A DNA stretch of 20,471 nucleotides from a virus: IMG/VR virus record IMGVR_UViG_3300037961_003130, positions 1-20,471 of that record; one strand, 5' to 3'. How positions within the stretch are numbered: position 1 is the stretch's first letter; every line of letters begins with the position of its first letter. Shown here one piece after another: positions 8,368-17,300 of this stretch. Position numbers and translations under genes: made by a program. The notes beneath the pieces were generated by a model. The model made no database searches. It was not told where the DNA came from and worked only from the letters and a program-made list of their open reading frames with translations.

Positions 8368-8798
8368 GAGATTGTCACCGTAGACAGGGCTCCAGTGCCT
8401 TGGAACGAAATCTCAGCTCTAACAATTTCACCTGTTGCCGCTCCAATAGATGCACTGGTGATATACGCGGTCAGTTTGATGTCGTTGTTATCCGTTCCAT
8501 CAACCCAACGGAATGTCAACTCAACAGTGTCACTACTGCTTACACCGCTCGTTCCTGTTTTATAGAGCTTGTTGAGAACATTTGTGGTGTTGATATTGCC
8601 ACTGCCATCCTTGTAATACAACAAGGTTGCACTGCCGCTATAGCCGACCACACCAGGTGAATAGCTGCGGATATGTTCGTTCAGCGTTGTCGTCTCAAGC
8701 GTTTCAAGGTTTGATGACACCTGAAAATTGACGACCTTGGCAAGGGTCGTTCCACCGAGCTGCAGTACGCCGTCTCTGCCGGTGTAGACCTTTGCCAT
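8364..8798 (-). CDS. Phage tail tube-like protein, 144 residues
   Basis: The protein starts MAKVYTGRDGVLQLGGTTLA and continues with VVNFQVSSNLETLETTTLNE, then HIRSYSPGVVGYSGSAT. A short N-terminal strand, an -ET-T-L- loop, then a G-G-A-L strand and the ending EISFQGTGAL fit the compact fold of tail tube proteins. It is much shorter than the 311-residue tube protein at 18871-19806 and sits after the hub gene, so it may form a cap, tip ring or tube-like adaptor rather than the main tube. It shares the TTTL-x3-x-RS pattern with the next gene, which suggests an old duplication. The start overlaps the upstream stop by one base (TGATG). Structural role is well supported, exact position in the virion is not. 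Confidence 0.7.
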   Translation of the reverse strand: MAKVYTGRDGVLQLGGTTLAKVVNFQVSSNLETLETTTLNEHIRSYSPGVVGYSGSATLLYYKDGSGNINTTNVLNKLYKTGTSGVSSSDTVELTFRWVDGTDNNDIKLTAYITSASIGAATGEIVRAEISFQGTGALSTVTIS

Positions 8799-9187
8799 CA
8801 GATCACAGCAATCAAATTCACTGTAACAGTGCTGATACCGGGACGCACCTGAGTCATCTGAGGAGCATTCTCATATCGGTAGACGTTGCCATGGGCTCCC
8901 GCGCCGATCGCATCTTCATCACCTTTCCAGCCGCCTTTGCCGCTGCTTGGATTTACAGACAACGTTCCAAACGTTCCTTGAATCGAGTCGTAGTGATCCA
9001 AAATCAACTCAGCGTCAGCATCGGTGATATTGGCAAAGGTCAGCGACAGCTTCATGTTGGTGCGGGTGCTGCCATACAAAATTCGGTGCTCAGCACCGTT
9101 TTGCGCCTTAAACGTCTTGACCGGATAATCCCCAGCTTCAAACGAGCGAGAGGTCGGAATTAGATCAGGGAACGGTGCGAAAGCCAT
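8798..9187 (-). CDS. Minor tail protein, gpM/distal-tail-like, 129 residues
   Basis: The protein starts MAFAPFPDLIPTSRSFEAGD and has YPVKTFKAQNGAEHRILYGS, then LSLTFANITDADAELILDHY and FGTLSV. A loop with an expected-shape statement followed by a -LSLTF-nItd-a--i--hy strand-helix unit is the pattern of lambda gpM-like and related minor tail proteins that connect the tube to the tip. The gene begins inside the stop of the hub gene (TAATG). In lambda, gpM comes before gpJ; here the gpM-like gene follows the hub, so the order differs. Family assignment rests on pattern and context only. Confidence 0.6.
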   Translation of the reverse strand: MAFAPFPDLIPTSRSFEAGDYPVKTFKAQNGAEHRILYGSTRTNMKLSLTFANITDADAELILDHYDSIQGTFGTLSVNPSSGKGGWKGDEDAIGAGAHGNVYRYENAPQMTQVRPGISTVTVNLIAVI

Positions 9188-12100
9188 TAGGTGTCCTGAA
9201 CGTTGACGGAATTAGGGTTTGCTACAAGCTTGGCAAGCTCGCTGACTTCATTGCTATCGCAAGGATGCTCAGAAGCCACAATATCGACCGTGCCCTCCTG
9301 CGAGAACGTTAGCTGCTCAACCACATAGATGTTCTGAGACACTGTTGCGTCTCGAATGGTAAACACCGAATCGTAGAACGTTGAATCTGCAACTCGTCCT
9401 CCACTGACTTGCATTTGCCCATCAGCAACATCATCTGAACCTGTCTTGAAATAGGTCACGTCATACGTTCCATCAGCAAGATCACTGGCGCTCGTTACCG
9501 CTCCAGTGGTACTAACCGTGCCGTTGTTTGCGCTGCTGTACGGAGAAGCTTCAGTGATTACTTTGATGTACGAACCAGCTCGTAGATTCAAACCTTCGAC
9601 AGTGGTCGAGAAGCTAATGGTGTGAGTTACAAGCTTGCGGATGCCCAAGAAATACTGCGCAACTTTGACTGCATGATCTCTGGACGTGCAGAACTGAGTC
9701 AGGTCAAACTGTTCTTCGGGGATCCCAGTGTTTGTCTGGCTGTTTAGCGTGACCTCCATGACTCGCTCCTCTGGCAGCTTATTTCTTGATTCAAACCTGT
9801 AACGCATGACTGCTTTAAAGCTCTTACGCTCTTCACTCCTTAAATACTCAACCTTGTAAGTGTCCTCAAGGATGTTGCCTGCTGTAAACAACTGATCAAT
9901 TACCACCGGCCCAAGATTGATTGCACCACTCAACGGGTTATGTGGGATGGCAGGCAATAAAGAAAACTTGCCATCCATAATCACAAAGTTGCACAAGAAA
10001 TATGGCGCAGTGTCCGTGATGTATTGACGCAAATTAGTCCGTTCCGCAATCACACCGTTGAAGAACAGCTCCTGCTTATGGAGGAAGCGAGAAGTCTCCT
10101 CAAAGTCAGACTGGTTCAGCAAGAATGGATTGGTTGCACTCATTCCCGTAAGAGTGCCCGCTCCACCTGTCTGATTCGTCAGCAGGTAAAAAACAAGGTC
10201 TGTGAATAGGTTGCTAGGACCAGAGCGCTGCTGGAACGTAAGACTTGAGCTGTCTTCGTAAGGATTATTTTGAACAGAAGCGTAGTCAGGATGCAAGCGG
10301 TATACGTTTAATCCGCTGCCGAGCCAGCAACGCATTTGATCCAAGCTTGTGAAGTTACGGCTAGCTTTCAACGACAAACCAGCAAGCGTTAGTCCGCCAT
10401 ACTCAGGCGTACCGTTGTTAGGCAGGATTTCGTTTACATAAACGATGTTGTGCTCAGGCTCTGATTCGTTCGACTTTTGAACCAAGCCTCTATAAAAACT
10501 GATGTCCGCATATTGACTTTGGCTTTCAAATTCAGTCTCGCCTGACAAGTTGACTACTTGCGGAGCTTCTCGTAGGTCATTGATTTTGTATTTAAAGCCA
10601 ACCCTGTCGTAAGTCCAGTAAAAAGGATTGTTGCCAGCCCCGAGACCTACGGTGTCATCTACAACATCTCCCTTATCCCAGTTTGAGTTAGTAAAACCAT
10701 CATCAACAACAACAAGCTCTAACTGTTCCCACCTTTGTTTCAGGCCAGTAAAATGACCGCTAGGCAAACTTGTGACCACTCCCGTTATTTCAATTTTTAA
10801 CTGCTTAGAACCACTCGTCATGGAGCGAGTAGTTGTTCTAATGTCGCCAATCGCAAGATTGCTGGCATCGCCAAAAAGCTCATAGTAATAGGCGCCTGAG
10901 CGACCTTCAGGAGCGCTGGTAGTGTTGATATTAGAAATGCGATAGGTGTAGCCTGAAAACGTAATGCTTGAACCGCTGGGATGATTGTTCTTAAATTTAT
11001 TGTTATCCGGATAAGCGCTTGTTGACCCCTGAGCTAGGGTTGATCCTAATCCACGCTTAAAAGAAACTCTTTCCCCAATAGAGAATCCAGGCGAACTTCC
11101 AACAATGTCTGCACCAATCGAGTCGTAAGTGTTTTGCGCTCCATTCGTTAACGCATAATGCCCAGCAGGCAAAGCACGCACTCGAACCCTCCAGTTCACC
11201 CTTATCCATTTATCGCCTATAACTTCCCACTGCTCTTTTGAATGCTCCGATCCAACTGCAAAATTATCAGCATCGCCAAAAATTGCAGAGAAGAATGCGC
11301 CTGCTCTTCCTGGTGGATCAAGATTGCCTAAATTTTCCACAAACTCCATCGAAATTGCACGACGGAACGTTCCAGATTGCTCTTGAGGTAAAACGTCTTC
11401 GCGCTTTACCGCACTTGGAATCGTCGATAACCCATTAGTCAAAGACGTACTTGGCTTGCGAAGAAACTCTTTGTTTAACCTGACGTCTCGTTTTTTAACT
11501 CTGTACCCAGCCGCTTCTACCTCAAACGATCCAAGCCCAGGAACGTCGATGTTTTCTTGAACAATTTCTTGCTTCGTGTCAGGCACTGATGCGAAAAGAT
11601 GAATCATGATTTGTTCATCAGAAATGGCACGCAGCTCAGAGCCTGGAATACCTACAAATTTATACTCCAGTTCTTTAGGTTGGCCGCCGGGGTGGGTGAA
11701 GCGGATAAAGTTATATTGATCAACGGGCCTGCTGCCTCTAACAACAAAATACAGGTCTATACGCTGGAACCTAAAAGGATTGTTGTTACTATCTAGTCCA
11801 GCCTCTCGCACAAACACTTGAAACACAGACGATCTCATGATCGTTCCTGTGTACGTTCCAGAGCGCACAGTTACTTCTTCATCATCAAAATCATCTAGTT
11901 CGCCGGGTGTGGGAACAGTGTTAAAAGCGCAAAGATTGTTTAGACGTTGAAAAACCTTGCTGCGGATACCGACTTCAGTAACAACAGCTGGTTTATTGTT
12001 CCTTACGATGCCAGTTGCAACTCTTGTGATTGGAAAAAATCCAGCGCCAATTCCGCCTTCATCAGATATAAAACCCTTGGCAGGGTTGACTACGTTTTGC

Positions 12101-13602
12101 TCGCTGACAAGACCGATTACCTGCTGCCGCGACTCGTTGTTGTCAATGCACTTCAAGCGAATTTTTTGAGTTTCATCTATTTCAGGATCGAATCTCTCCA
12201 ATGTGCGTCCAACCACAACCCATTTCGTGTTGGCAATCGCAAATTGCTCACCAATCTGCATCGCTTCATCCGCTGCAATTTGCTCTGAAGCAACAGTAGA
12301 GTTAATGTCGTCTACATTTTCTCCGCCCCTATTATTGCTGCGCTGATATTTGTCCTCATCAATCTTGGTTGGAACAATCGTAAATTCAACAATGTCTCCC
12401 TCTTGGACTCTTTGCGTTTCAGAAAGGCCGGTGGCGCTTTGTACGCTTTCCGTTGATCCAGTTACTTTTTTGAGGCTGGTCAAACCCATGCGAGGGCTGT
12501 ATTGACGACCTTCACCCTCCATGTCCTGCTTGCGGACTTCTTTCATCTTATCTTTGTCAATGCTTCTGCCTGTAACGTCTTCGCCTAGCGCCCCAACAAT
12601 TTTGATTCGACGAAGAGTTAAAACAAAGGCTTGCTTGTTATCGGTTCCGTCAGGAATGGACACAACCTCGTAATTCACCCGATAACCGTTGCCATTTGCA
12701 ATCGGCCCGAAAACTCCAAACTGCGTATTGTTGACAGGCGAGAATGCGTGGCAAAAGCTAGTGGACCTATTTGACTGGTTGTCTGGGCACAAGAAAACAT
12801 CATCGTTAGGGCCGTTATACGTTCCAGGGTCTCCACTGCTGGGTTCCCCAGCTGTTCCATACTGAAGATTTTGCAGTTGAATCCGATTGAATCCTGATGC
12901 TGTAGGCACCAATTGCGAAATAGGAGAATTGCGCTTCCAGTAAAAAGCAAAAAAGTCTTCGTATAAAGCGTCTAGGGCGTTGTTGCCTAAGTAAATACCT
13001 TCAAGGTCAGGCCTTAAGATTCCATCAGGCGCAATCCCATCTGCATGACCTTGCTCGCCAACAGCAAACAGCAGCTTGGCTGATTGCTGCGTTCCATGGC
13101 TAAACATCCGCGACCACACCAGTTTTGGTGTGACCAACATGCCGCCTATGTCTTTACCTTTGTCGTAAAGACCAAAGATAATCGGAATTGGTGAGCCGTA
13201 ATCTGCAAGCTCGTTCAGCGTGTCAAAGCCACGGCTAGGCGTAAAACGATTTGCAGCGTTGATACTGCCAAGGTCCAGCTGAGTCCGCTTTGATGCCTCA
13301 GGCATCTTGGGCTTAGGCGTCAGCAGGTAGGAAACGCCAGTCAGCACAAGGCTGACGGCAATCATGATCAGAGTTTCAGTTCCAATTGCTTGAACATCTG
13401 GAATATGCGCATACTCAGCTGGCCTTACTCCACCACGACGCCTGACCTCTCCAGCAAATTTGCGATATTCGTCTTCGGTTAAACCAATCGTCTTGATTAA
13501 CTCTTTCTCGAACGGAAGCAGTGGTACGTCGTAAACAGTCGGACCGAAGACCACTGAATCCTTTCCGACATTCGATTGACGTGCAAGATTCCCGTCTGCC
13601 AT
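9187..13602 (-). CDS. Tail tip hub/host specificity protein, gpJ-like with gpI-like N-terminus, 1471 residues
   Basis: Residues 1-75 are polar (FEKELIKTIGLTEDEYRKFA, RRRGGVRPAEYAHIPDVQ), followed by a hydrophobic segment at about 77-95 (LIMIAVSLVLTGVSYLLT) ending in PKPKM. A membrane-like segment before TPKPKMP recalls the C-terminus of lambda gpI. From about residue 130 the protein reads as gpJ-like (YGSPIPIIFGLYDKGKDIGG, LLFAVGEQGHADGI). Later parts hold beta-rich inserts, including two similar segments at about residues 763-845 and 897-979, and a hub-like C-terminal region (about 1150-1400) with FLCNFVIMDGKFSLLP and GLNLRAGSYIKV. It is expected to form the central tail tip, recognise the host and open the DNA path. 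The ATG at 13602 lies 106 bases inside the NlpC-like gene; a later start is possible but would cut the conserved-looking N-terminus. Confidence 0.85.
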   Translation of the reverse strand: MADGNLARQSNVGKDSVVFGPTVYDVPLLPFEKELIKTIGLTEDEYRKFAGEVRRRGGVRPAEYAHIPDVQAIGTETLIMIAVSLVLTGVSYLLTPKPKMPEASKRTQLDLGSINAANRFTPSRGFDTLNELADYGSPIPIIFGLYDKGKDIGGMLVTPKLVWSRMFSHGTQQSAKLLFAVGEQGHADGIAPDGILRPDLEGIYLGNNALDALYEDFFAFYWKRNSPISQLVPTASGFNRIQLQNLQYGTAGEPSSGDPGTYNGPNDDVFLCPDNQSNRSTSFCHAFSPVNNTQFGVFGPIANGNGYRVNYEVVSIPDGTDNKQAFVLTLRRIKIVGALGEDVTGRSIDKDKMKEVRKQDMEGEGRQYSPRMGLTSLKKVTGSTESVQSATGLSETQRVQEGDIVEFTIVPTKIDEDKYQRSNNRGGENVDDINSTVASEQIAADEAMQIGEQFAIANTKWVVVGRTLERFDPEIDETQKIRLKCIDNNESRQQVIGLVSEQNVVNPAKGFISDEGGIGAGFFPITRVATGIVRNNKPAVVTEVGIRSKVFQRLNNLCAFNTVPTPGELDDFDDEEVTVRSGTYTGTIMRSSVFQVFVREAGLDSNNNPFRFQRIDLYFVVRGSRPVDQYNFIRFTHPGGQPKELEYKFVGIPGSELRAISDEQIMIHLFASVPDTKQEIVQENIDVPGLGSFEVEAAGYRVKKRDVRLNKEFLRKPSTSLTNGLSTIPSAVKREDVLPQEQSGTFRRAISMEFVENLGNLDPPGRAGAFFSAIFGDADNFAVGSEHSKEQWEVIGDKWIRVNWRVRVRALPAGHYALTNGAQNTYDSIGADIVGSSPGFSIGERVSFKRGLGSTLAQGSTSAYPDNNKFKNNHPSGSSITFSGYTYRISNINTTSAPEGRSGAYYYELFGDASNLAIGDIRTTTRSMTSGSKQLKIEITGVVTSLPSGHFTGLKQRWEQLELVVVDDGFTNSNWDKGDVVDDTVGLGAGNNPFYWTYDRVGFKYKINDLREAPQVVNLSGETEFESQSQYADISFYRGLVQKSNESEPEHNIVYVNEILPNNGTPEYGGLTLAGLSLKASRNFTSLDQMRCWLGSGLNVYRLHPDYASVQNNPYEDSSSLTFQQRSGPSNLFTDLVFYLLTNQTGGAGTLTGMSATNPFLLNQSDFEETSRFLHKQELFFNGVIAERTNLRQYITDTAPYFLCNFVIMDGKFSLLPAIPHNPLSGAINLGPVVIDQLFTAGNILEDTYKVEYLRSEERKSFKAVMRYRFESRNKLPEERVMEVTLNSQTNTGIPEEQFDLTQFCTSRDHAVKVAQYFLGIRKLVTHTISFSTTVEGLNLRAGSYIKVITEASPYSSANNGTVSTTGAVTSASDLADGTYDVTYFKTGSDDVADGQMQVSGGRVADSTFYDSVFTIRDATVSQNIYVVEQLTFSQEGTVDIVASEHPCDSNEVSELAKLVANPNSVNVQDT

Positions 13603-13868
13603 GTGACTGCGAATGCCCAGGATTGCTGCGGTAGCAGCAGAATATCTCCATCATACTGAGGTCGATCTACACGGGAACCCCAGCGCATAAGGTCTCGGCA
13701 GATCTCCCACTTGCTGGCTTCGTACCAAGAATGTTTAAACGGTGGCGGTTCAATACCCATCCGCTCCAATGCCTGATAACACAGGTGGATGCAGTCGATA
13801 TAACCGTCACTGCCGTCAGCACCGAGCCGATACGGCATTCCGATTAAATCACTGCAGTCGGACGCCAT
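13497..13868 (-). CDS. NlpC/P60-like tail protein (gpK-like), 123 residues, possibly inactive
   Basis: With the ATG at 13868 the protein starts MASDCSDLIGMPYRLGADGS and has YIDCIHLCYQAL with a candidate catalytic Cys26, then DGDILLLP at about 73-80. This is the fold order of NlpC/P60 cysteine peptidases: GxPYxxGG, DCxxL, then GDxxxx. The usual HVGIY strand is replaced by WAFAVTW, so the first catalytic His seems absent; His96 in GILHVN is the only nearby candidate. In siphoviruses this family (lambda gpK C-terminal half) sits just before gpI and gpJ, as here, and may cut peptidoglycan during entry. A TTG at 13889 would add 7 residues, but the ATG is preferred. The C-terminus (TYHCFRSRKS) overlaps the hub gene by 106 bases in another frame. 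Confidence 0.7.
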   Translation of the reverse strand: MASDCSDLIGMPYRLGADGSDGYIDCIHLCYQALERMGIEPPPFKHSWYEASKWEICRDLMRWGSRVDRPQYDGDILLLPQQSWAFAVTWQTGILHVNRMSERIQWSSVRLFTTYHCFRSRKS

Positions 13869-14337
13869 TGCTGATCGGCAAGTTGCCAACGATTTTTTGC
13901 GTCAGAGATCGCCTTGGTACGTCCGTTCCAACAGCATCTAAGATTGAGCCCAACTCAAGGTTCAGTGACACGTTATCCCACTGACCACCAGTGACAACGC
14001 CGGTGTAAGTGTGAGCAGTGGTATGCGTTGCCGTCAGGCCAGAAGTTGGATCAGAGTCTTCAATAATCAAGACCTCAACTTCCATCAAATAGGCTTCTTC
14101 AACCGACTTAACACCCCAAGAACGAGTCAAGGTGTTATTTGGAAAAACCAGTGATGCCTCAAGACCATCGCCCGTGCGGTTGACGGTGACGCCAGAGAAA
14201 CCAAACGGCACAAACTGGTATTTGTCGCCGTTCACGCCATGAGTCAGCTCTTTGCCGATGAAAAAGTTCTGAAACCGAAAGCTAACTGTGTTGTTAGCCG
14301 TAATCCTTAAAACGTGGCCAAAAGCAAATGTCGTCAC
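13849..14337 (-). CDS. Minor tail protein at the gpL position, 162 residues
   Basis: I do not recognise a named family with certainty. The protein has no Cys and looks all-beta: FGHVLRITANNTVSFRFQNF, DKYQFVPFGFSGVTVNRTGD, YLMEVEVLIIEDSD, and the ending QKIVGNLPISNGVRLQ. It starts within the tape measure stop (ATGA) and overlaps the NlpC-like gene by 20 bases. Its place between tape measure and NlpC-like genes is that of lambda gpM/gpL, so it probably belongs to the distal tail or tip. Lambda gpL binds an iron-sulfur cluster through Cys residues; those are absent here, so that property is not expected. Confidence 0.65.
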   Translation of the reverse strand: MTTFAFGHVLRITANNTVSFRFQNFFIGKELTHGVNGDKYQFVPFGFSGVTVNRTGDGLEASLVFPNNTLTRSWGVKSVEEAYLMEVEVLIIEDSDPTSGLTATHTTAHTYTGVVTGGQWDNVSLNLELGSILDAVGTDVPRRSLTQKIVGNLPISNGVRLQ

Positions 14338-17300
14338 ATTCCTAGCCTCTTACGGGTGCCGCTGCTCATTTGCAACCGCTTCAATGTTTTCTGCTCACCC
14401 TGTTTAGCACCCTGATCAGCAGCTTGCCTCATGCCAGCTTGGAACTGATCAGCGGTCACATAGTCGACGCTGTTGATGCGTTCGACGGTATAACGGACAT
14501 CGATAGGCTGAGATGCAGGCTGAGAACCTGCTGCGGCCTCATCACCAGAAGAAGCAAAACCGCTTGTGCCGCCAGCGTTATTACGCATTGAATAACGATT
14601 CATCGCATCAATAGCATTGCTGCGACCTGCAACTTCAACCCCAAGCTTGCCGTTACTGGCACGCTTCAAAGGCATGATCGCCTCAGGCCCAGCCTCACCC
14701 ATTAGGCCAACATCACCACCTGCCATTGGGAACATCGTCGGTTCAGCGACAACGCCACCTTTGGCGTATGGCTTGATGCGACCGCCTTGAACAACATTGC
14801 CGTCCGCACTAAGGAACATTTTGATTGTTTTAGCGATCGCGGCTTGCATCAAGATTTTGGCCATTTCTTTTAAAATTGATGCTGCCATTTTCTTAAAGTT
14901 TGTCTCTCCAGTTGCAATCATTTCAACGAGGCCGCTGCTAATTTGGCCAATTGCATTAGCAGCAACATTTGCAAGCTTGGGCGCAACATTGATCATGTCG
15001 TCGAGCTTGTCTCTGAACAATGAGTCGAAACTTTCGCCTGTATCGTCCGCCTTATTTGCTAGTTTGTTGAGAGCATCTTCTAGCGCCTTTAGCAATTCAA
15101 GCATCTTCTCGTCTGAGAAGAAGTCTTTGTAATCCTCTTGGAAATCAGCAAGCTCTTCTGCAATTCTAAGACGAGACATTTCCGCTTCGCTTAAGCCAGA
15201 AGCCGCAATGGTTGCTTCGCGCACATGATCTAAAGCTCGCTCCCTCATCTCCTCTTGGTTTTCAAAAATCTTGAGGCCATCCTTAGCAATATCGTTCATC
15301 CGTTGTTGATGATCAGCTTGCGCTTGCTCTTGCAAATTAGTTCTTCTATTAACATCTTCTACTTCCCTGGCTGCCGCTAAAAGATCTAACTCAAGCTGCA
15401 CTAAAGACTGTCTTACAAGGTTTTCTGCCTCAATCGCTTCACGCATCTGACGACGCAGCTGAAGCTCAACCTCTGACATCAGCTCTCTGCCTCCGCCTGT
15501 GCCGCCGTCTTCCGGCGTGGGGTCGTCGAAGTCAGTGGGTGTATATGACATTGGTGCATTTATTGCTGCACCAGTGGCGGGGTCATAGCTAATGCCAGAG
15601 ACGGTGTAAGGAGTCGCGAGCTTCATCGCAAGCTTTAACTCTTCAGCGGCCTTCTTGGTTTGGTTAATTTGACTAGTAAGTGCTATTAACATTTGATTAT
15701 TGCCAGTTTTCTCTTTTAGTTCCTCAAGTTCTTTAATCTCTTGATTTAGTTCACGCAGCCTATCATTGGCCTCCTTGTTGGTAACACTACCCTCCATAAC
15801 TGCCTTATTAAACTCTTTATGTCTCTGTGTATGCTTGATAATTGCGACTGTCGCGGCTGTAATTCCTGCGGCCAAGGCGACCCAAGGGTTAAGCAACGAC
15901 GCAGCCGTAAAGCCCTTCATTGCCACAGTCGCCTTGCCAAGGGCCGCAGCCAGCCCAAGCATGATCGCGCTGAGATTTGTGATGACTAGCGCGATCCCTG
16001 CAGCCCCAGCAATCATCAAAATCTCTTTGAAATTGGCAACCAAGGCCGCAGTAGCGTCCATCAACACTTTCATGCCGGCTGCTGCAGCAACTGCAGCCGT
16101 CTTGACGGCCGGCAGCACCTCCAAGGCGAATTCGGCAAATGCTTCCTGCAGTTCGGCTCCAATTGGCTGTAACGCTTCTCCAATCTCTCGGCGTACTTGC
16201 TCAAAGGCTACCGTCGCCTTTGCTCCAGCATCAGCACTACTATCTGCAATTCTTCTGGCAGTTGCCTCGTACTCAGGCCCCAGACTGATAATAAATTTCA
16301 TCAGCTGATCCAGTCCGACAGTGCCCGCCTTAAATGCTTTCTGAAGCTCAGGCAAAGTCATATTATTTGCCTCTGCAAACTTAGTAACTGCGCCAGGCAA
16401 TCTTTCACCCAACTGCCCAGAAAGTTCCTCGGCGCTAACTTTACCCTTAGAGAAAGTTTGCACCATGGCTGTTATCGCCGACTCAACATCTTGCGCTCCG
16501 CCGCCTGTTGCTTTAATAGCAGAAGTGATGTTTCTGAAGACAACTTCTGCGTCATCAACATTGCCGCCAGCACCGATAATCGCCGCCGACAATCTAGTGA
16601 TACCTCTAGTGGAAACAGCCAGAGGCACATTGAAGTCACGAGTTACATTGGCGGCAACTTTTAGTGCGTCTGTATATCTCGCACCCGCGACACCCTCAAG
16701 GGCAATCTCAAGCTTTTGCAACTCAGCCGCATACTCAGAAGTTGCGCCAAGCGCTTCACGCATCATCTTGACCTGAGCGCCAATTGCCGCACCTGCTGCA
16801 ACGCCAGCCACTCCACCAAAAGCGCCGCCAATAGCACCGCCAACCGCGCCTTCAGGACCGCCAAAAACACCGCCAGCAGCAATTCCACCAAGGGCAGAGG
16901 CAGCGCCTCCAATTGTTGGACGACGACGACGCTTGTTTAGCTTTTCAAGTCGACGATCAACTTTTTCGATTTCACGTCCGACATCCTGATAAGCCTTGCT
17001 GGTGGGGCTTAGGCCAGCACGCAACTGAGCCCAAGAAGCACGCTGCGCCTGAAGGCTGTTAATACTGCCATTTGAAGCCAATGTGGCTTCTCGTATATCT
17101 TGAGCTACCTCTTGGTAACTCTTGCCCATCCGGTCGATATCAGCGCTGATTCCAGACATGCCGATATCGCCAATGCTGCGATATAGGCCACTAATTTCTC
17201 GCACAGGTTGTTGTACTAAAGAGGCTCTGGCCGAGCCTCCTGCAATCATTGCGCCTGTGCCTGGATCCCTGGTGCCGATGGCGCCAGCCTGTGCCGCTTG

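Noticed and set aside
13415-13654. 79-residue ORF on the minus strand
   Set aside because: It is a third frame across the NlpC/hub overlap, with no protein-like pattern.
13869-13889. TTG start at 13889 for the NlpC-like gene
   Set aside because: It adds only 7 residues, uses a rare start and deepens the overlap with the upstream gene; the ATG at 13868 gives a family-like start.
15766-16308. 180-residue ORF on the plus strand
   Set aside because: It is antisense to the tape measure gene; its Ala/Ser-rich product is the expected shadow of an Ala/Gly-rich gene, with no start signal or neighbours on that strand.
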